Origin: Liolophura sinensis
Taxonomy: Eukaryota; Mollusca; Polyplacophora; Chitonida; Chitonidae
Assembly: GCF_032854445.1 (NCBI RefSeq)
Contig: NC_088297.1
Coordinates: 24,933,127 to 24,997,126, forward strand
Direction of reading: 5' to 3'
DNA: 64,000 nt
Shown here: positions 25,285-40,200 of the stretch, in pieces
Layout: each line of letters begins with the position of its first letter
Numbering within the stretch: the stretch's first letter is position 1
Program-made: the position numbers and the translations under genes
The notes under the pieces: model-generated
What the model was told of the DNA's origin: nothing
The model's input: only the letters and a program-made list of their open reading frames with translations
Database searches by the model: none

Positions 25285-28200
25285 CTGCCAAGGAAAGAAA
25301 ATTGTTGGATTGTGAGTTTTAATCAGTAAAAAGTACACCTGATTACAATGAATGCTATTTCAACAGCATTCCAACATATTGAGCGTTTCTATGGTACAAC
25401 ACAAGCCAAAATCAAGCCACTTGCTCACCACAAGCATACTACTACCATTCCACTCCACTGCTGAGAATGGTTGATCAAACGTCCATTTAAGATTAAGCCA
25501 GCTTACAGGTGAACTGTAAAGCTCTTCAAACTTTGCAAAAACATTCTTAATTCTCTTCTTACTGTATAGGATTTTTTTTTTGTGAAAACATTTCATTAAC
25601 TATTTTAATATAAATCTTTATGTCTGTTGAATGTGACTTATGAAATCTTTACATCGCTTATCTCTCTTTGCTTTAGGACCTCATAACAACTCTGAGAACT
25701 CTTTAGAAAACGAAGGTAAGAAAATGTTGCAGGCTGCTACAATGTCCATTCTATATAAAAAAAACCCCCATACATGTGCGAGTCAAATCTGACCTGCAAT
25801 CAAACTTAGAAAAGCTACAACCAGCTTCAGATATAACATTTATACATGTAATCTATTCTTAACACAGCAAACCTTATCACCTACAGAGCTAGAATACAAT
25901 TGTACTGATATGCAAAAATAAAATAACTTACAGCCATGATATAGCATAAAGCACATATACAGGCAGTCCAAGGGAAACCAAGTTTGTCACTGACAATACC
26001 ACCCAGTGTGGTAGGTCCAAGAAATGACCTGAAAAGTAATATGTCATATATGTGATATGAAAACAAGGTATCGGAACAGGCTCTGAAGACCCTGAACTGC
26101 CCTGCTATGTGTAAAGCCTTATACTGTAAGTCTTCAGCCTATTCACTCACTAAACACCCTTTTTCTGAGTGGAATTTAAGCATACAATTATCAAAATGAT
26201 TAACTTTTGTCACTGAAGATGCAAGCTTCATAAAGTTGTGCAAATTAGTTCCCTAAAACCTATAGCTCTCTCAGAATGTTTCAAAATATTGGCTGCGAGG
26301 CAGTTGAAAAGACTGAAGAGTTAGGGTCAGGGATTTTATCAAATTAGACAACACATGAAAAAGTCATTGCATGGAAACCAACACAAAAATTAGAACAATG
26401 GAAATCATTAAATATACAAAACTCAAACAGGGGTTCCACTGGTTTTAGAACTTGATCTGAGGTTACACAAATTGAACATGCCTACATAAATTTTACCAAC
26501 ATCAAAGAATATTTGGAGCAGTTATGGCACAAAAATCTGACTGCAAATCAGAATCAACGCATTTACTACATACGCAAAAATCAGCCCACATACATAATAG
26601 GCTGCTTTTCAAACTTGCTGTGACATTTCCACCATGTGAGCCTGCACACAAAATTTCAGCAAACTCGGGCAATACTTTGTATAATTTTCACAGAGGAACC
26701 ACAACATGATTGATGGGCAGAAAAACAAACAGACAAAAAAAAAAAAGACAGAACGACAAACCTAATATCCCTTGATATTTGTTGAAGCATGGGTTGGGAT
26801 AAAAATGATGAGAAAATGTACTCGTATATTTGTCAATTGTGAAGAAGACTCCCAAACCAATATATCCTCATAGTTCACATGTCTAGTTACATGTAAAGCA
26901 GTCGCCTACCCGAAAGAGAAAGCTGAATTAAACAACCCTGACACGATCCCGTATGTGGCAAAACTTTCAGGGTAACCATTGGCACTAAAACAGAAATCAA
27001 CAAAGTTTAATAAACATTTTCATGTATACAAACATTTAGTTCTTATACTATTGCTGTGGTCCCGCTATTCTTCATCTGTTTACATCACGCACATTGCAAA
27101 CAGGCTCTTCGTTTATACTGGATACATTGTAATGTGAGTGAAAAAAATCATGGGATTTAAGCAACACTTGTACATCCTACTGACAGAAAGACAAGCATCG
27201 CAGTCAGTCAGCCGTGACCCATCACACCTACTCCCACACCACCCTACCACCTTAATACCCGACTACCCAACACCCCCACCATCTACCACTGTACCAACAA
27301 AACAGAAAGAGTTCATTTGTACTAATACAGAAGCTATAGGACAAGGTCAAAAAAGGGGAGGTAACTAACCTTGCAGAGTCCAACAGTGCCTTGAAGGTGG
27401 GTATCAAAGCGCACCCTAGGAATAATCCCATCAGTACAAGGGAGACAACCTCCAGCCAAAGTTCTCTGTGGGGTGGAATGTATTTACATATTTATTTATT
27501 TATCATTTTTATCCCATACTCAAGCATTTATCAGATACACAAAGGTGGAGAGTTTTATGTGGAGGAAACCAGAGTGTCATCGCCATGTCAAACCACTGAC
27601 AAACTTTACCACATACCTGCATGACGTACAGGTATTCACACTTTAATGATGGAAGTCCAACTGTCGTCAGTGAACATTAGACTGTGCAAACAGTCACGTG
27701 ACAGCTTGTCGTCAACTGCTTACTGATACCAAAGTCCACAAGTAGTGAAAGCAAAGAGATTTACATGTATTATCACCAGACAATGACCCACTCTCATGTA
27801 GGAGATGACGACAAAATACAGACAGGATGTGGGCAGAAGCATGAGGCAAACAATAACATTTAGATATACATGTATTATCACCAGACAATGACCCACTCTC
27901 ATGTAGGAGATGACGACAAAATACAGACAGGATGTGGGCAGAAGCATGAGGCAAACAATAAAATATAGATATACATGTATTATCACCAGACAATGACCCA
28001 CTCTCATGTAGGAGATGACGACAAAATACAGACAGGATGTGGGCAGAAGCATGAGGCAAACAATAACATTTAGATATACATGTATTATCACCAGACCACA
28101 GCCCACTCTCATGTAGGAGATGACGACAAAATACAGACAGGATGTGGGCAGAAGCATGAGGCAAACAATAACATATAGATATACATGTATTATCACCAGA

Positions 28201-31200
28201 TAATGACCCACTCTCATGTAGGAGATGACGACAAAATACAGACAGGATGTGGGCACAAGTATGAGGCAAACAATAAAATATAGATATACATGTATTATCA
28301 CCAGACCACAGCCCACTCTCATGTAAGAGATGACGACAAAATACAGACAGGATGTGGGCAGAAGCATGAGGCAAACAATAACATATAGATATACATGTAT
28401 TATCACCAGACCACAGCCCACTCTCATGTAGGAGATGACGACAAAATACAGACAGGATGTGGGCACAAGCATGAGGCAAACAATAACATATTGATATACA
28501 TGTATTATCACCAGACCACAGCCCACTCTCATGTAGGAGATGACGACAAAATACAGACAGGATGTGGGCAGAAGCATGAGGCAAACAATAACATATTGAT
28601 ATACATGTATTATCACCAGACAATGACCCACTCTCATGTAGGAGATGACAAAATACAGGCAGGATGTAGGCACAAGTATGAGGTAAACAATAACATATAG
28701 ATATACATGTATTATCACCAGACAATGACCCACTCTCATGTAAGAGATGACAAAATACAGACAGGATGTGGGCGCAAGTATGAGGTAAACAATAACATAT
28801 AGATATACATGTATTATCACCAGACAATGACCCACTCTCATGTAGGAGATGACAAAATACAGGCAAGATGTAGGCACAAGCATGAGGGAAACAATAAAAT
28901 ATAGATATACATGTATTATCACCAGACAATGACCCACTCTCATGTAAGAGATGACAAAATACAGACAGGATGTTGGCACAAGTATGAGGTAAACAATAAC
29001 ATATATATATACATGTATTATCACCAGACAATGACCCACTCTCACGTAGGAGATGATAAAATACAGACAGGATGTGGGCACAAGGATGAGGCAAACAATA
29101 ACATAAAGATATACAAGTATTATCACCAGACAACGACCCACCCCCATGTAAGAGATGACAAAATACAGACAGGATGTTGGCACAAGCATGAGGGAAACAA
29201 TAAAATATAGATATACATGTATTATCACCAGACAATGACCCACTCTCATGTAAGAGATGACAAAATACAGACAGGATGTAGGCAGAAGCATGAGGTAAAC
29301 AATAACATATAGATATACATGTATTATCACCAGACAATGACCCACTCTCACGTAGGAGATGATAAAATACAGACAGGATGTGGGCACAAGGATGAGGCAA
29401 ACAATAACATAAAGATATACAAGTATTATCACCAGACAACGACCCACCCCCATGTAAGAGATGACAAAATACAGACAGGATGTAGGCACAAGCATGAGGG
29501 AAACAATAAAATATAGATATACATGTATTATCACCAGACAATGACCCACTCTCATGTAAGAGATGACAAAATACAGACAGGATGTAGGCAGAAGCATGAG
29601 GTTAACAATAACATATAGATATACATGTATTATCACCAGACAATGACCCACTCTCATGTAGGAGATGACAAAATACAGACAGGATGTAGGCACAAGCATG
29701 AGGGAAACAATAACATAAAGATATACAAGTATTATCACCAGACAATGACCCACTCTCATGTAAGAGATGACAAAATACAGACAGGATGTAGGCACAAGTA
29801 TGAGGTAAACAATAACATATAGATATACATGTATTATCACCAGATAATGACCCACTCTCACGTAGGAGATGATAAAATACAGACAGGATGTGGGCACAAG
29901 GATGAGGCAAACAATAACATAAAGATATACAAGTATTATCACCAGACAACGACCCACCCCCATGTAAGAGATGACAAAATACAGACAGGATGTAGGCACA
30001 AGCATGAGGGAAACAATAAAATATAGATATACATGTATTATCACCAGACAATGACCCACTCTCATGTAGGAGAATACAAAATACAGACAGGATGTGGGCA
30101 GAAGTATGAGGCAAACAAAAAAATATTGATATACATGTATTATCACCAGACAATGACCCACTCTCATGTAGGAGATGACAAAATACAGACAGGATGTGGG
30201 CAGAAGCATGAGGCAAACAATAACATATAGATATACATGTATTATCACCAGACAATGACCCACTCTCATGTAGGAGATGACAAAATACAGACAGGATGTG
30301 GGCAGAAGCATGAGGCAAACAATAAAATATAGATATACATGTATTATCACCAGACAATGACCCACTCTCATGTAAGAGATGACAAAATACAGAGAGGATG
30401 TGGGCAGAAGCATGAGGCAAACAATAAAATATAGATATACATGTATTATCACCAGACAATGACCCACTCTCATGTAAGAGATGACAAAATACAGAGAGGA
30501 TGTAGGCAGAAGCATGAGGCAAACAATAAAATATAGATATACATGTATTATCACCAGACAACGACCCACCCCTGTGTAAGAGATGACAAAATACAGACAG
30601 GATGTGGGCAGAAGTATGAGGCAAACAATAAAATATAGATATACATGTATTATCACCAGACAATGACCCACTCTCATGTAAGAGATGACAAAATACAGAG
30701 AGGATGTAGGCAGAAGCATGAGGCAAACAATAAAATATAGATATACATGTATTATCACCAGACAACGACCCACCCCTGTGTAAGAGATGACAAAATACAG
30801 ACAGGATGTGGGCAGAAGTATGAGGCAAACAATAAAATATAGATATACATGAATTATCACCAGACCACAGTCCACCCCCGCGTAGAGGATGAGAAAATAT
30901 TGACAGAATGTGGGCAGGAGAAAGAGGTGATGAGGCAAAGAAAAAAATTCTGATACCTGTATATTATCAGTATCTAATATATGTGTACTTACAATTTAAT
31001 GTTAAGAAAAGGTGCTGGTCCGATGAGAACAAAAGCAACGGCTGTCAGTATGTTGCCGCCTACAATCATTGTGATGGTGTAGCCCTAAACAATAAACATA
31101 CACTGACTCTTTTATCTGAATCGTGTTTTATGCTGCAGATAATGACGATTGCGTCATTTATATTCCCTAAATGACCACATATTTCGTTTATGACAAACTT

Positions 31201-34200
31201 TTTTTAAGCCAATTTTTCATGATTCCCAGTTAAAGTGATCTTAGAAAAATGTTTTGAGGTTTGCATGGAACATGAGATGACATTTTACTGGAAAATTGTA
31301 CGTTTCAGCATCAAAAATAATATTTTGTGACATTTAAAATGCACTTTAGAGGTCATTTAGAGTAAACTGAAAATCCCCAAAATACCAAAGAGCATTTTGG
31401 GAGACCAATAAATGTCATGAGATTACTTCTGGTGCTAAAATTGACATTTTCCCGGCAGGATTTCATCTAACCTTTCACACATCTCTCAAAACATCTTTCT
31501 AAAATCAAATGAACTGAGCAACTTGATCATGGCCATTTCGGGTATAAACTGACACCTGGCCAAGCGCCACAACTCCTCTTCTTCACTTCTTAGCACAAAG
31601 CCAGGGAAGTAGGCCTACCAGGACAGTAAAAGCCTATTGTAAGATCTGACTTGGGATTGAACCAGACATCTGCTGGTAATAAGACACATGGTCATTTCGG
31701 GTATAAACTGACACCTGGCCAAGCGCTACAACGCCTCTTCTTCACTTCTTAGCACAAAGCCAGGGAAGTAGGCCTACCAGGATAGTAAAAGTCTATTGTA
31801 AGATCTGACTTGGGATTGAACCAGACATCTGCTGGTAATAAGACACATGGTCATTTCGGGTATAAACTGACACCTGGCCAAGCGCCACAACGCCTCTTCT
31901 TCACTTCTTAGCACAAAGCCAGGGAAGTAGGCCTACCAGGACAGTAAAAGCCTATTGTAAGATCTGACTTGGGATTGAACCAGACATCTGCTGGTAATAA
32001 GACACATGGTCATTTCGGGTATAAACTGACACCTGGCCAAGCGCCACAACTCCTCTTCTTCACTTCTTAGCACAAAGCCAGGGAAGTAGGCCTACCATGA
32101 CAGTAAAAGCCTATTGTAAGATCTGACTTGGGATTGAACCTGACATCTGCTGGTAATAAGACACATGGTCATTTCGGGTATAAACTGACACCTGGCCAAG
32201 CGCCACAACGCCTCTTCTTCACTTCTTAGCACAAAGCCAGGGAAGTAGGCCTACCAGGATAGTAAAAGCCTATTGTAAGATCTGACTTGGGATTGAACCA
32301 GACATCTGCTGGTAATAAGACACATGGTCATTTCGGGTATAAACTGACACCTGGCCAAGCGCCACAACTCCTCTTCTTCACTTCTTAGCACAAAGCCAGG
32401 GAAGTAGGCCTACCATGACAGTAAAAGCCTATTGTAAGATCTGACTTGGGATTGAACCTGACATCTGCTGGTAATAAGACACATGGTCATTTCGGGTATA
32501 AACTGACACCTGGCCAAGCGCCACAACGCCTCTTCTTCACTTCTTAGCACAAAGCCAGGGAAGTAGGCCTACCAGGATAGTAAAAGACTATTGTAAGATC
32601 TGACTTGGGATTGAACCAGACATCTGCTGGTAATAAGACACATGGTTTCATTAGGGTGCAACAATTCAAGCAACGAGCTGTACATTCTATGCACATAGTG
32701 ACAACTGTAAGAAAAGTTACTTAAACTGCACACAAGTTTTTACTGGAACTCTGGTTTTACCTTATTGTCTCCAATCCAGCCAAAGACAGGCGCAGTCAGG
32801 GCGTAGACGGCTGGTGCCAGGAAAAACATCAATCCAACCCAAAAAGGAGACAGGTTAAACTGTATTTAAAAATAAAAAAAACATCCCTATAGCAGGTGAA
32901 AGTATTAAAATATCATGTATGTTTTCATCAGATTTGCCTCATATGGTCACCAGATGTCGCCGCTCTTACACCGGATACTGAGACTTCTTTTAAAAATTGC
33001 ATGCATCAGATTTGTCATAGCTTTTGAGGTAAATGACGGCAGCATTATTTGCCACGAAAGCCTGCACAATTTTGTGAAAGTAGACCCATGAGAGGGTTGA
33101 CTGTCTACTACAGAAAAAACCAGATCATCTGAAAGCAGATGTACAGATATTAAGTGTTCATTTATTTGACAGATCTATAGCCAACATAAACACTTTCACA
33201 AAATTTCCCCCTCAGCTGTTCCAATTCAACCCGTATTACATGAAAAGGTACTAAAGAATGACAGAGCATGGTGTTATGGAACCTGATTAAAGGTATACCA
33301 AACAAAAACAAAAAAAATGTGAAGAAAGATTATATTTTATATTTCTCAATAACCTCTTTATTTCATGTATATTTTCCATCTGAAATATTTGGAAATGACA
33401 TCATTGATGAATATACTGGGAAAGTGGGACGACCAACTAAGCAATCACATTTCAGGCCCTTACCAACCAGTCCTATTTCCTTGCCCTGACCACTTAGTGC
33501 TGAGTGCGAGCAGCAGCAAGTGCCTTTTTAAACGTCTTTGATATGACCTGACACGGGTTTGATCCCGGGGTCTCCCCGACTTCGAGGCCGACACCCTAAC
33601 TATGAGTGGATTAAAGCAGATTCATTGAATGCAGCCATGTATCTGGATATAACAGAATGAATTTTAAGATCCTTTTACCTCCACAAAATGTTCAGCTAAG
33701 GTAGGGTCGAGAAATCCCATCCCAAATGATCCTATCACGATGGACACGGTTATGACAAAAGCGGAAGGCTTCAGGAAAAAGGAGATAAGCGATCCTTCAA
33801 ACGGGACTTCATGATCTGAAAAAAAAAGGAGCAAAATGACCAGTCTCATGTTACAGTTTCACATACACTAGCTACAGTCTAGTTGAGCCAGGTTGGTATT
33901 AAGGACTGTGCAAGGAGTAATTGTTCAATATTCATCATGATTTGTTAACTTTATTTCAAGAGGACAAAACAACGTCAAATTCACAGCACTGCACATAAAC
34001 ATATTCTTGTGGGAGTACTGTGCTCTTCCAGATTTTATCTGAGGAGTACTGGCCTATATCACAGGAGTACTGGCTTATTTCAGAGGAATACTGGCTTATA
34101 TCTGATGAGTACTGGCTAATATCTGAAGAGTACTGGCTAATATCTGAAGAGTACTGGGTAATATCTGAGGAGTACTGGCTAATATCTAAGGGGTACTGGC

Positions 34201-37200
34201 TTACATCTGAGGGTACAGGCTTACATCTGAGGGGTACTGGCTAATATCTAAGGGGTACTGGCTTACATCTGGGGATTACTGGCTAGTATCTGAGGAGTAC
34301 TGGCTAATATCTAAGGGGTACTGGCTTACATCTGGGGATTACTGGCTAGTATCTGAGGAGTGCTGGCTAATATCTGAGGGTACAGGCTTACATCTGAGGG
34401 GTACTGGCTAATGTCTGAAGAGTTCTGGCTAATATCTAAGGGGGTACTGGCTTACATCTGAGGATACAGGCTTACATCTGAGGGGTACTGGCTAATGTCT
34501 GAGGGGTACTGGTTTACATCCGAGGGGTACTGGCTAATATCTAAGGGGTACTGCCTTACATCTGGTGAGTACTGGCTAGTTTCTGAGGAGTACTGGGTAA
34601 TATCTGAGGGTACTGGCCTACATCTGAGGGTACTGGTTTACATCTGAGGGGTACTGGCTAATATCTTAGGGGTACTGGCTTACACCTGAGGGGGTACTGC
34701 CAGTACTGCCAAAANNNNNNNNNNNNNNNNNNNNNNNNNNNNNNNNNNNNNNNNNNNNNNNNNNNNNNNNNNNNNNNNNNNNNNNNNNNNNNNNNNNNNN
34801 NNNNNNNNNNNNNNNNNNNNNNNNNNNNNNNNNNNNNNNNNNNNNNNNNNNNNNNNNNNNNNNNNNNNNNNNNNNNNNNNNNNNNNNNNNNNNNNNNNNN
34901 NNNNNNNNNNNNNNGACTGCTTGACCCGTATCAGTATAATGGTTTGGGCGAGGAGGCTTACTTGCCTTCGGTAAAGCGTCTCATAGATGAAAGAACATAG
35001 AAATCCGTCCTGCAACAAGGAGGCACATTACATGCATTCTAAGGATTCCTTCGTCGTCATATGACTGAAAAATTGTCAAGTACAACGTTAAACCCAAAGC
35101 ACTCACACACTCACTCTCTTACTCTGATACGACCAATTGCAATATCTGACTCAACCCTCTGCAAGAGTCCAACAGTCCAGCTTCAAAGACTCCTGTCTGA
35201 TGTTAAATGAATGTAATCAAGCTGTTGGATTACTTGATACTGGATTTAAAACAAAAGAGGAAGTTGGAGGGCACACGCTATGTCACTGAAACACAATCCA
35301 AATACTTGGAATAACACCAGATAAACTGAAGAACAAATATGTTCATATCCTGGCACAGTTTTTTTTTTTTTTTTTTGTTGGATTAGTGTATGATGCCAGT
35401 ATGGTTTATTAGCAGATGAAAAGTAGTTACTGTGACGAGCCTCCTGACTAAAGGCCTTGTCTAAACCATGAGCTCACCTGGTGCCTGACAGCACTCACCT
35501 GATACAGGGCACCCCCTAGCGGCGGACCTACCATCATCCCAAACCCACTAAACGTCTCCAAAGCACCCTGGCAAAAGAGAATGGACTTTTTTCTAAATGC
35601 TGTTTAACGCTTAACCCTGCACTGTTACATTTATACAAGTCAATAATATTCATTTTAAAGAAATGAAAAATGCACTTTTATGTTAGAAAAAAAAAAGAAA
35701 GAAAGAAACAACACATATTTAATCATACCAAAGACATGACATCCGCAGGCCTTTCATACATTGCTAAGGTCATTCAGACATGACACCAGCTGGCCATTCA
35801 TATATTGCCAAGGTGATTCAGACATAACACCAGCTGGCCATTCATATATTGCCAAGGTGATTCAGACATAACACCAGCTGGCCATTCATACATTGCTAAT
35901 GTCATTCAGACATGACACCAGCTGGCCATTCATATATTGCCAAGGTGATTCAGACATAACACCAGCTGGCCTTTCATACATTGTCAAGGTCATTCAGACA
36001 TGACACCAGCTGGCCATTCATATATTGCCAAGATCATTCAGACATGACACCAGCTGGCCTTTCATACATTGTCAAGGTCATTCAGACATGACACCAGCTG
36101 GCCATTCATATATTGCCAAGGTGATTCAGACATAACACCAGCTGGCCATTCATACATTGCTAAGGTCATTCAGACATGACACCAGCTGGCCATTCATATA
36201 TTGCCAAGGTGATTCAGACATAACACCAGCTGGCCATTCATACATTGCTAAGGTGATTCAGACATGACACCAGCTGGCCATTCATATATTGCCAAGGTCA
36301 TTCAGACATAACACCAGCTGGCCTTTCATACATTGTCAAGGTGATTCAGACATGACACCAGCTTGCCATTCATACACTTCCAAGGTGATTCAGACAGGAC
36401 ACCAGCAGGCCATTCATACATTGCCAAGGTGATTCAGACATGACACCAGCTGACCTTTCATACACTGTCAATGTGATTCAGTCATGACACCATGAAATAC
36501 ATCCAAACAAGACATAGAATTAGATATCTTCTAGATATTAGATATATAAAGATATATATCTTTATTTGATACTATATACATTATACTTATTATACTTATT
36601 TATTTGATTGGAGATTTACGCCGTGCAAAAAACTATTTTACCCGGGGAGAAACCCAGCACCATCCACAGGCTACTGACAGAAAGGAGAGGAAGCCAGCAT
36701 GAGCTAGACTTGAACTCACACCCACTGCCTTGGCAAGAGGTTCCTGAGTCACTGAGATGAGTTTTTATTTGAAAAAAAATTTTGAGTGTAACAGGGTAAA
36801 TATATACAACTTACAAAAACTGTTGCCACATTGGCTGGAAATTCATGGGCCACGATGGCAAAACTTGCCACAAGTACAGCTGAGCTTCCCAGGGCCTCCA
36901 CTGAGCGTGTCAGGAAGCACATGACAATGTAAATAGTCCCCGGGGGACACATGTCTAAAGTCCTGAAACAACAACAGCAACAGCCATAATTAACAGCTTA
37001 GCTCTAAGTTACATGTTGTATCTTAATATTTGCTTCAATTGCTAGTGGTTTACTCCTTCATCATTTTGGTCATGTTACAATTTTGTATCAATGTAGCAGG
37101 TTGGTGTCAATGCCGATACACTGGTAGTGTTACCTCAATGAAATACCACGCTGAAGACACCAGACAGGACCCATTCACAGTGGACAGACAGTCATAGTGC

Positions 37201-40200
37201 TGCCTCACTCAAAGACAATTCTGAAGACACCTGACATAAGGCACACTCACAACACATACAGGCAGCCATAGTGTTGCCTCACTCAAATACCACGTTGAAG
37301 CCACCAGGCATGACACCATCACTACAGACAGTCACAGTGAAGCCTATCAAAGAGGCCATGCTAAATAGCAAGCACTCACAACATACACACAGTCATAATA
37401 CCGCCTCAGTAGTGAGTTATGCTGAGGTCACCACACATGACACGCACTTTTAACCTGGATTCAATGCATTGTGCTGTCATGATATTTGTTTAATATTTTC
37501 TGGAAATTTCTGGGAGCAGTTCTTTCAACACTCATAGTGACATTTCACCATCATGTTCAACATGTATTTATCCATCTGTCGGGTGTTTTATGTCACACTC
37601 AACAAGAATTTTTCACTAACATATGTTGACATTGTCAATCTGTCAGGATTAAGGATGGAGGAAACAAAAAATTTTGTTGTCACAAACACAAATAAGGACA
37701 CGTGTACTTACCCAAACTCACCATATTCCAGATACCAACACACCTACCACAAACATGAATGAGAAGACCTGTACCCACCCAAACAACACTCCACATATTC
37801 CAGATACCAACACACCTGCCACAAACACGAATAAGGACACGTGTACTCACTCAAACTCACCATATTCCAGATACCAACACACCTGACACAAACATGAATG
37901 AGGACACATGTACTCACCCAAACAACACTCCACATATTCCAGATACCAACACACCTGCCACAAACATGAATGAGGACATGTGTACTCACCCAAACAACAC
38001 TCCACATATTCCAGATACCAACACACCTGCCACAAACACGAATAAGGACACGTGTACTCACTCAAACTCACCATATTCCAGATACCAACACACCTGACAC
38101 AAACATGAATGAGGACACATGTACTCACCCAAACAACACTCCACATATTCCAGATACCAACACACCTGCCACAAACATGAATGAGGACACATGTACTCAC
38201 CCAAACAACACTCCACATATTCCAGATACCAACACACCTGACACAAACATGAATGAGGACACATGTACTCACCCAAACAACACTCCACATATTCCAGATA
38301 CCAACACACCCGCCACAAACATAAATGAGGACACATGTACTCACTCAAACAACACTCCACATATTCCAGATACAAACACATCCGCCACAAACATAAATGA
38401 GGACATGTGTACTCACCCAAACAACACTCCACATATTCCAGATACCACCACACTCGCCACAAACATAAATGAGGACACGTGTACTCACCCAATCAACACT
38501 CCACATATTCCAGATACCAACACATCCGCCACAAACATGAATGAGGACACGTGTACTCACTCAAACAACACTCCACATATTTCAGATACAAACACACCCG
38601 CCACAAACATAAATGAGGACACGTGTACTCACCCAATCAACACTCCACATATTCCAGATACCAACACATCCGCCACAAACATGAATGAGGACACGTGTAC
38701 TCACCCAATCAACACTCCACATATTCCAGATACCAACACATCCGCCACAAACATGAATGAGGACACGTGTACTCACTCAAACAACACTCCACATATTCCA
38801 GATACAAACACACCCGCCACAAACATGAATGAGGACATGTGTACTCACCCAAACAACACTCCACATATTCCAGATACCAACACACCCGCCACAAACATGA
38901 ATGAGGACACGTGTACTCACCCAAACAACACTCCACATATTCCAGATACTAACACACACCCCACAAACATGAATGAGGACACGTGTACTCACCCAAACAA
39001 CACTCCACATATTCCAGATACCAACACACCCGCCACAAACATAAATGAGGGCACGTGTACTCACCCAAACAACACTCCACATATTCCAGATACCAACACA
39101 CCTGCCACAAACATAAATGAGGGCACGTGTACTCACCCAAACAACACTCCACATATTCCAGATACCAACACACCCGCCACAAACATAAATGAGGACATGT
39201 GTACTCACCCAAACAACACTCCACATATTCCAGATACCAACACACCCGCCACAAACATAAATAAGGACATGTGTACTCACCCAAACTCACCATATTCCAG
39301 ATACCAACACACCCGCCACAAACATAAATGAGGACACATGTACTCACCCAAACAACATTCCACACATTCCAGATACCAACACACCCGCCACAAACATAAA
39401 TGAGGGCACGTGTACTCACCCAAACAACACTCCACATATTCCAGATACCAACACACCTGACACAAACATGAATGAGGACACCTGTACTCACCCAAACAAC
39501 ACTCCACATATTCCAGATACCAACACACCTGCCACAACATGAATGAGGACACCTGTACTCACCCAAACAACACTCCACATATTCCAGATACCAACACACC
39601 TGCCACAACATGAATGAGGACACCTGTACTCACCCAAACAACACTCCACATATTCCAGATACCAACACACCTGCCACAACATGAATGAGGACACCTGTAC
39701 TCACCCAAACAACACTCCACATATTCCAGATACCAACACACCCACCACAAACATGAACTTGGCTCCAATTTTTGTTATCTGAATAACACAGAAAACAGAA
39801 AAATGTATGAGTATCAGTATCAGCAGAAGAAACCACTGAAAACTGTATCTGAAAATACTTTCGCTTTTTTTTTTTTTTTTTTTTTACAGATTCTTTCCCC
39901 CAGAATTAAAAGCAGTCAAATGTGGGCTTAACAGACCATTGTAATAATGAATGTGGCCAATGATGAAAAATTATTTTCTATGCTTGTGAAAACAATGGCA
40001 ACCATACATGGTTTTACCAGCGAGGCATCACGGTTAGATTACATATATAGAATACATACAGACAGGACATTTACATGATTACACCCAAAATCATATCACA
40101 TTGAGACATGCCATAACTCTGCCTGTACATTTTCAGTTCTTTCATTTCCAGTGTTAAGTGACACAAGGTCAAAGTTTATCACTAGTATTTATTTATTTAT

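Noticed and set aside
27712-30938. Very long minus-strand open frames (up to 1072 codons) with hydrophobic repeats
   Set aside because: They coincide exactly with the 102/105-bp array inside a transporter intron. Several frames and both strands are open because the unit is a multiple of three, and there are no coding or splicing signals.
34680-35018. Open frame running through the N gap
   Set aside because: It exists only because undetermined bases cannot contain stops. Its right part is SINE sequence.
37970-39623. A 453-codon plus frame and cysteine-rich minus frames
   Set aside because: They are translations of the 72-bp exon 3-derived array in the wrong frame or strand. The true frame of exon 3 is only open within 39705-39778.
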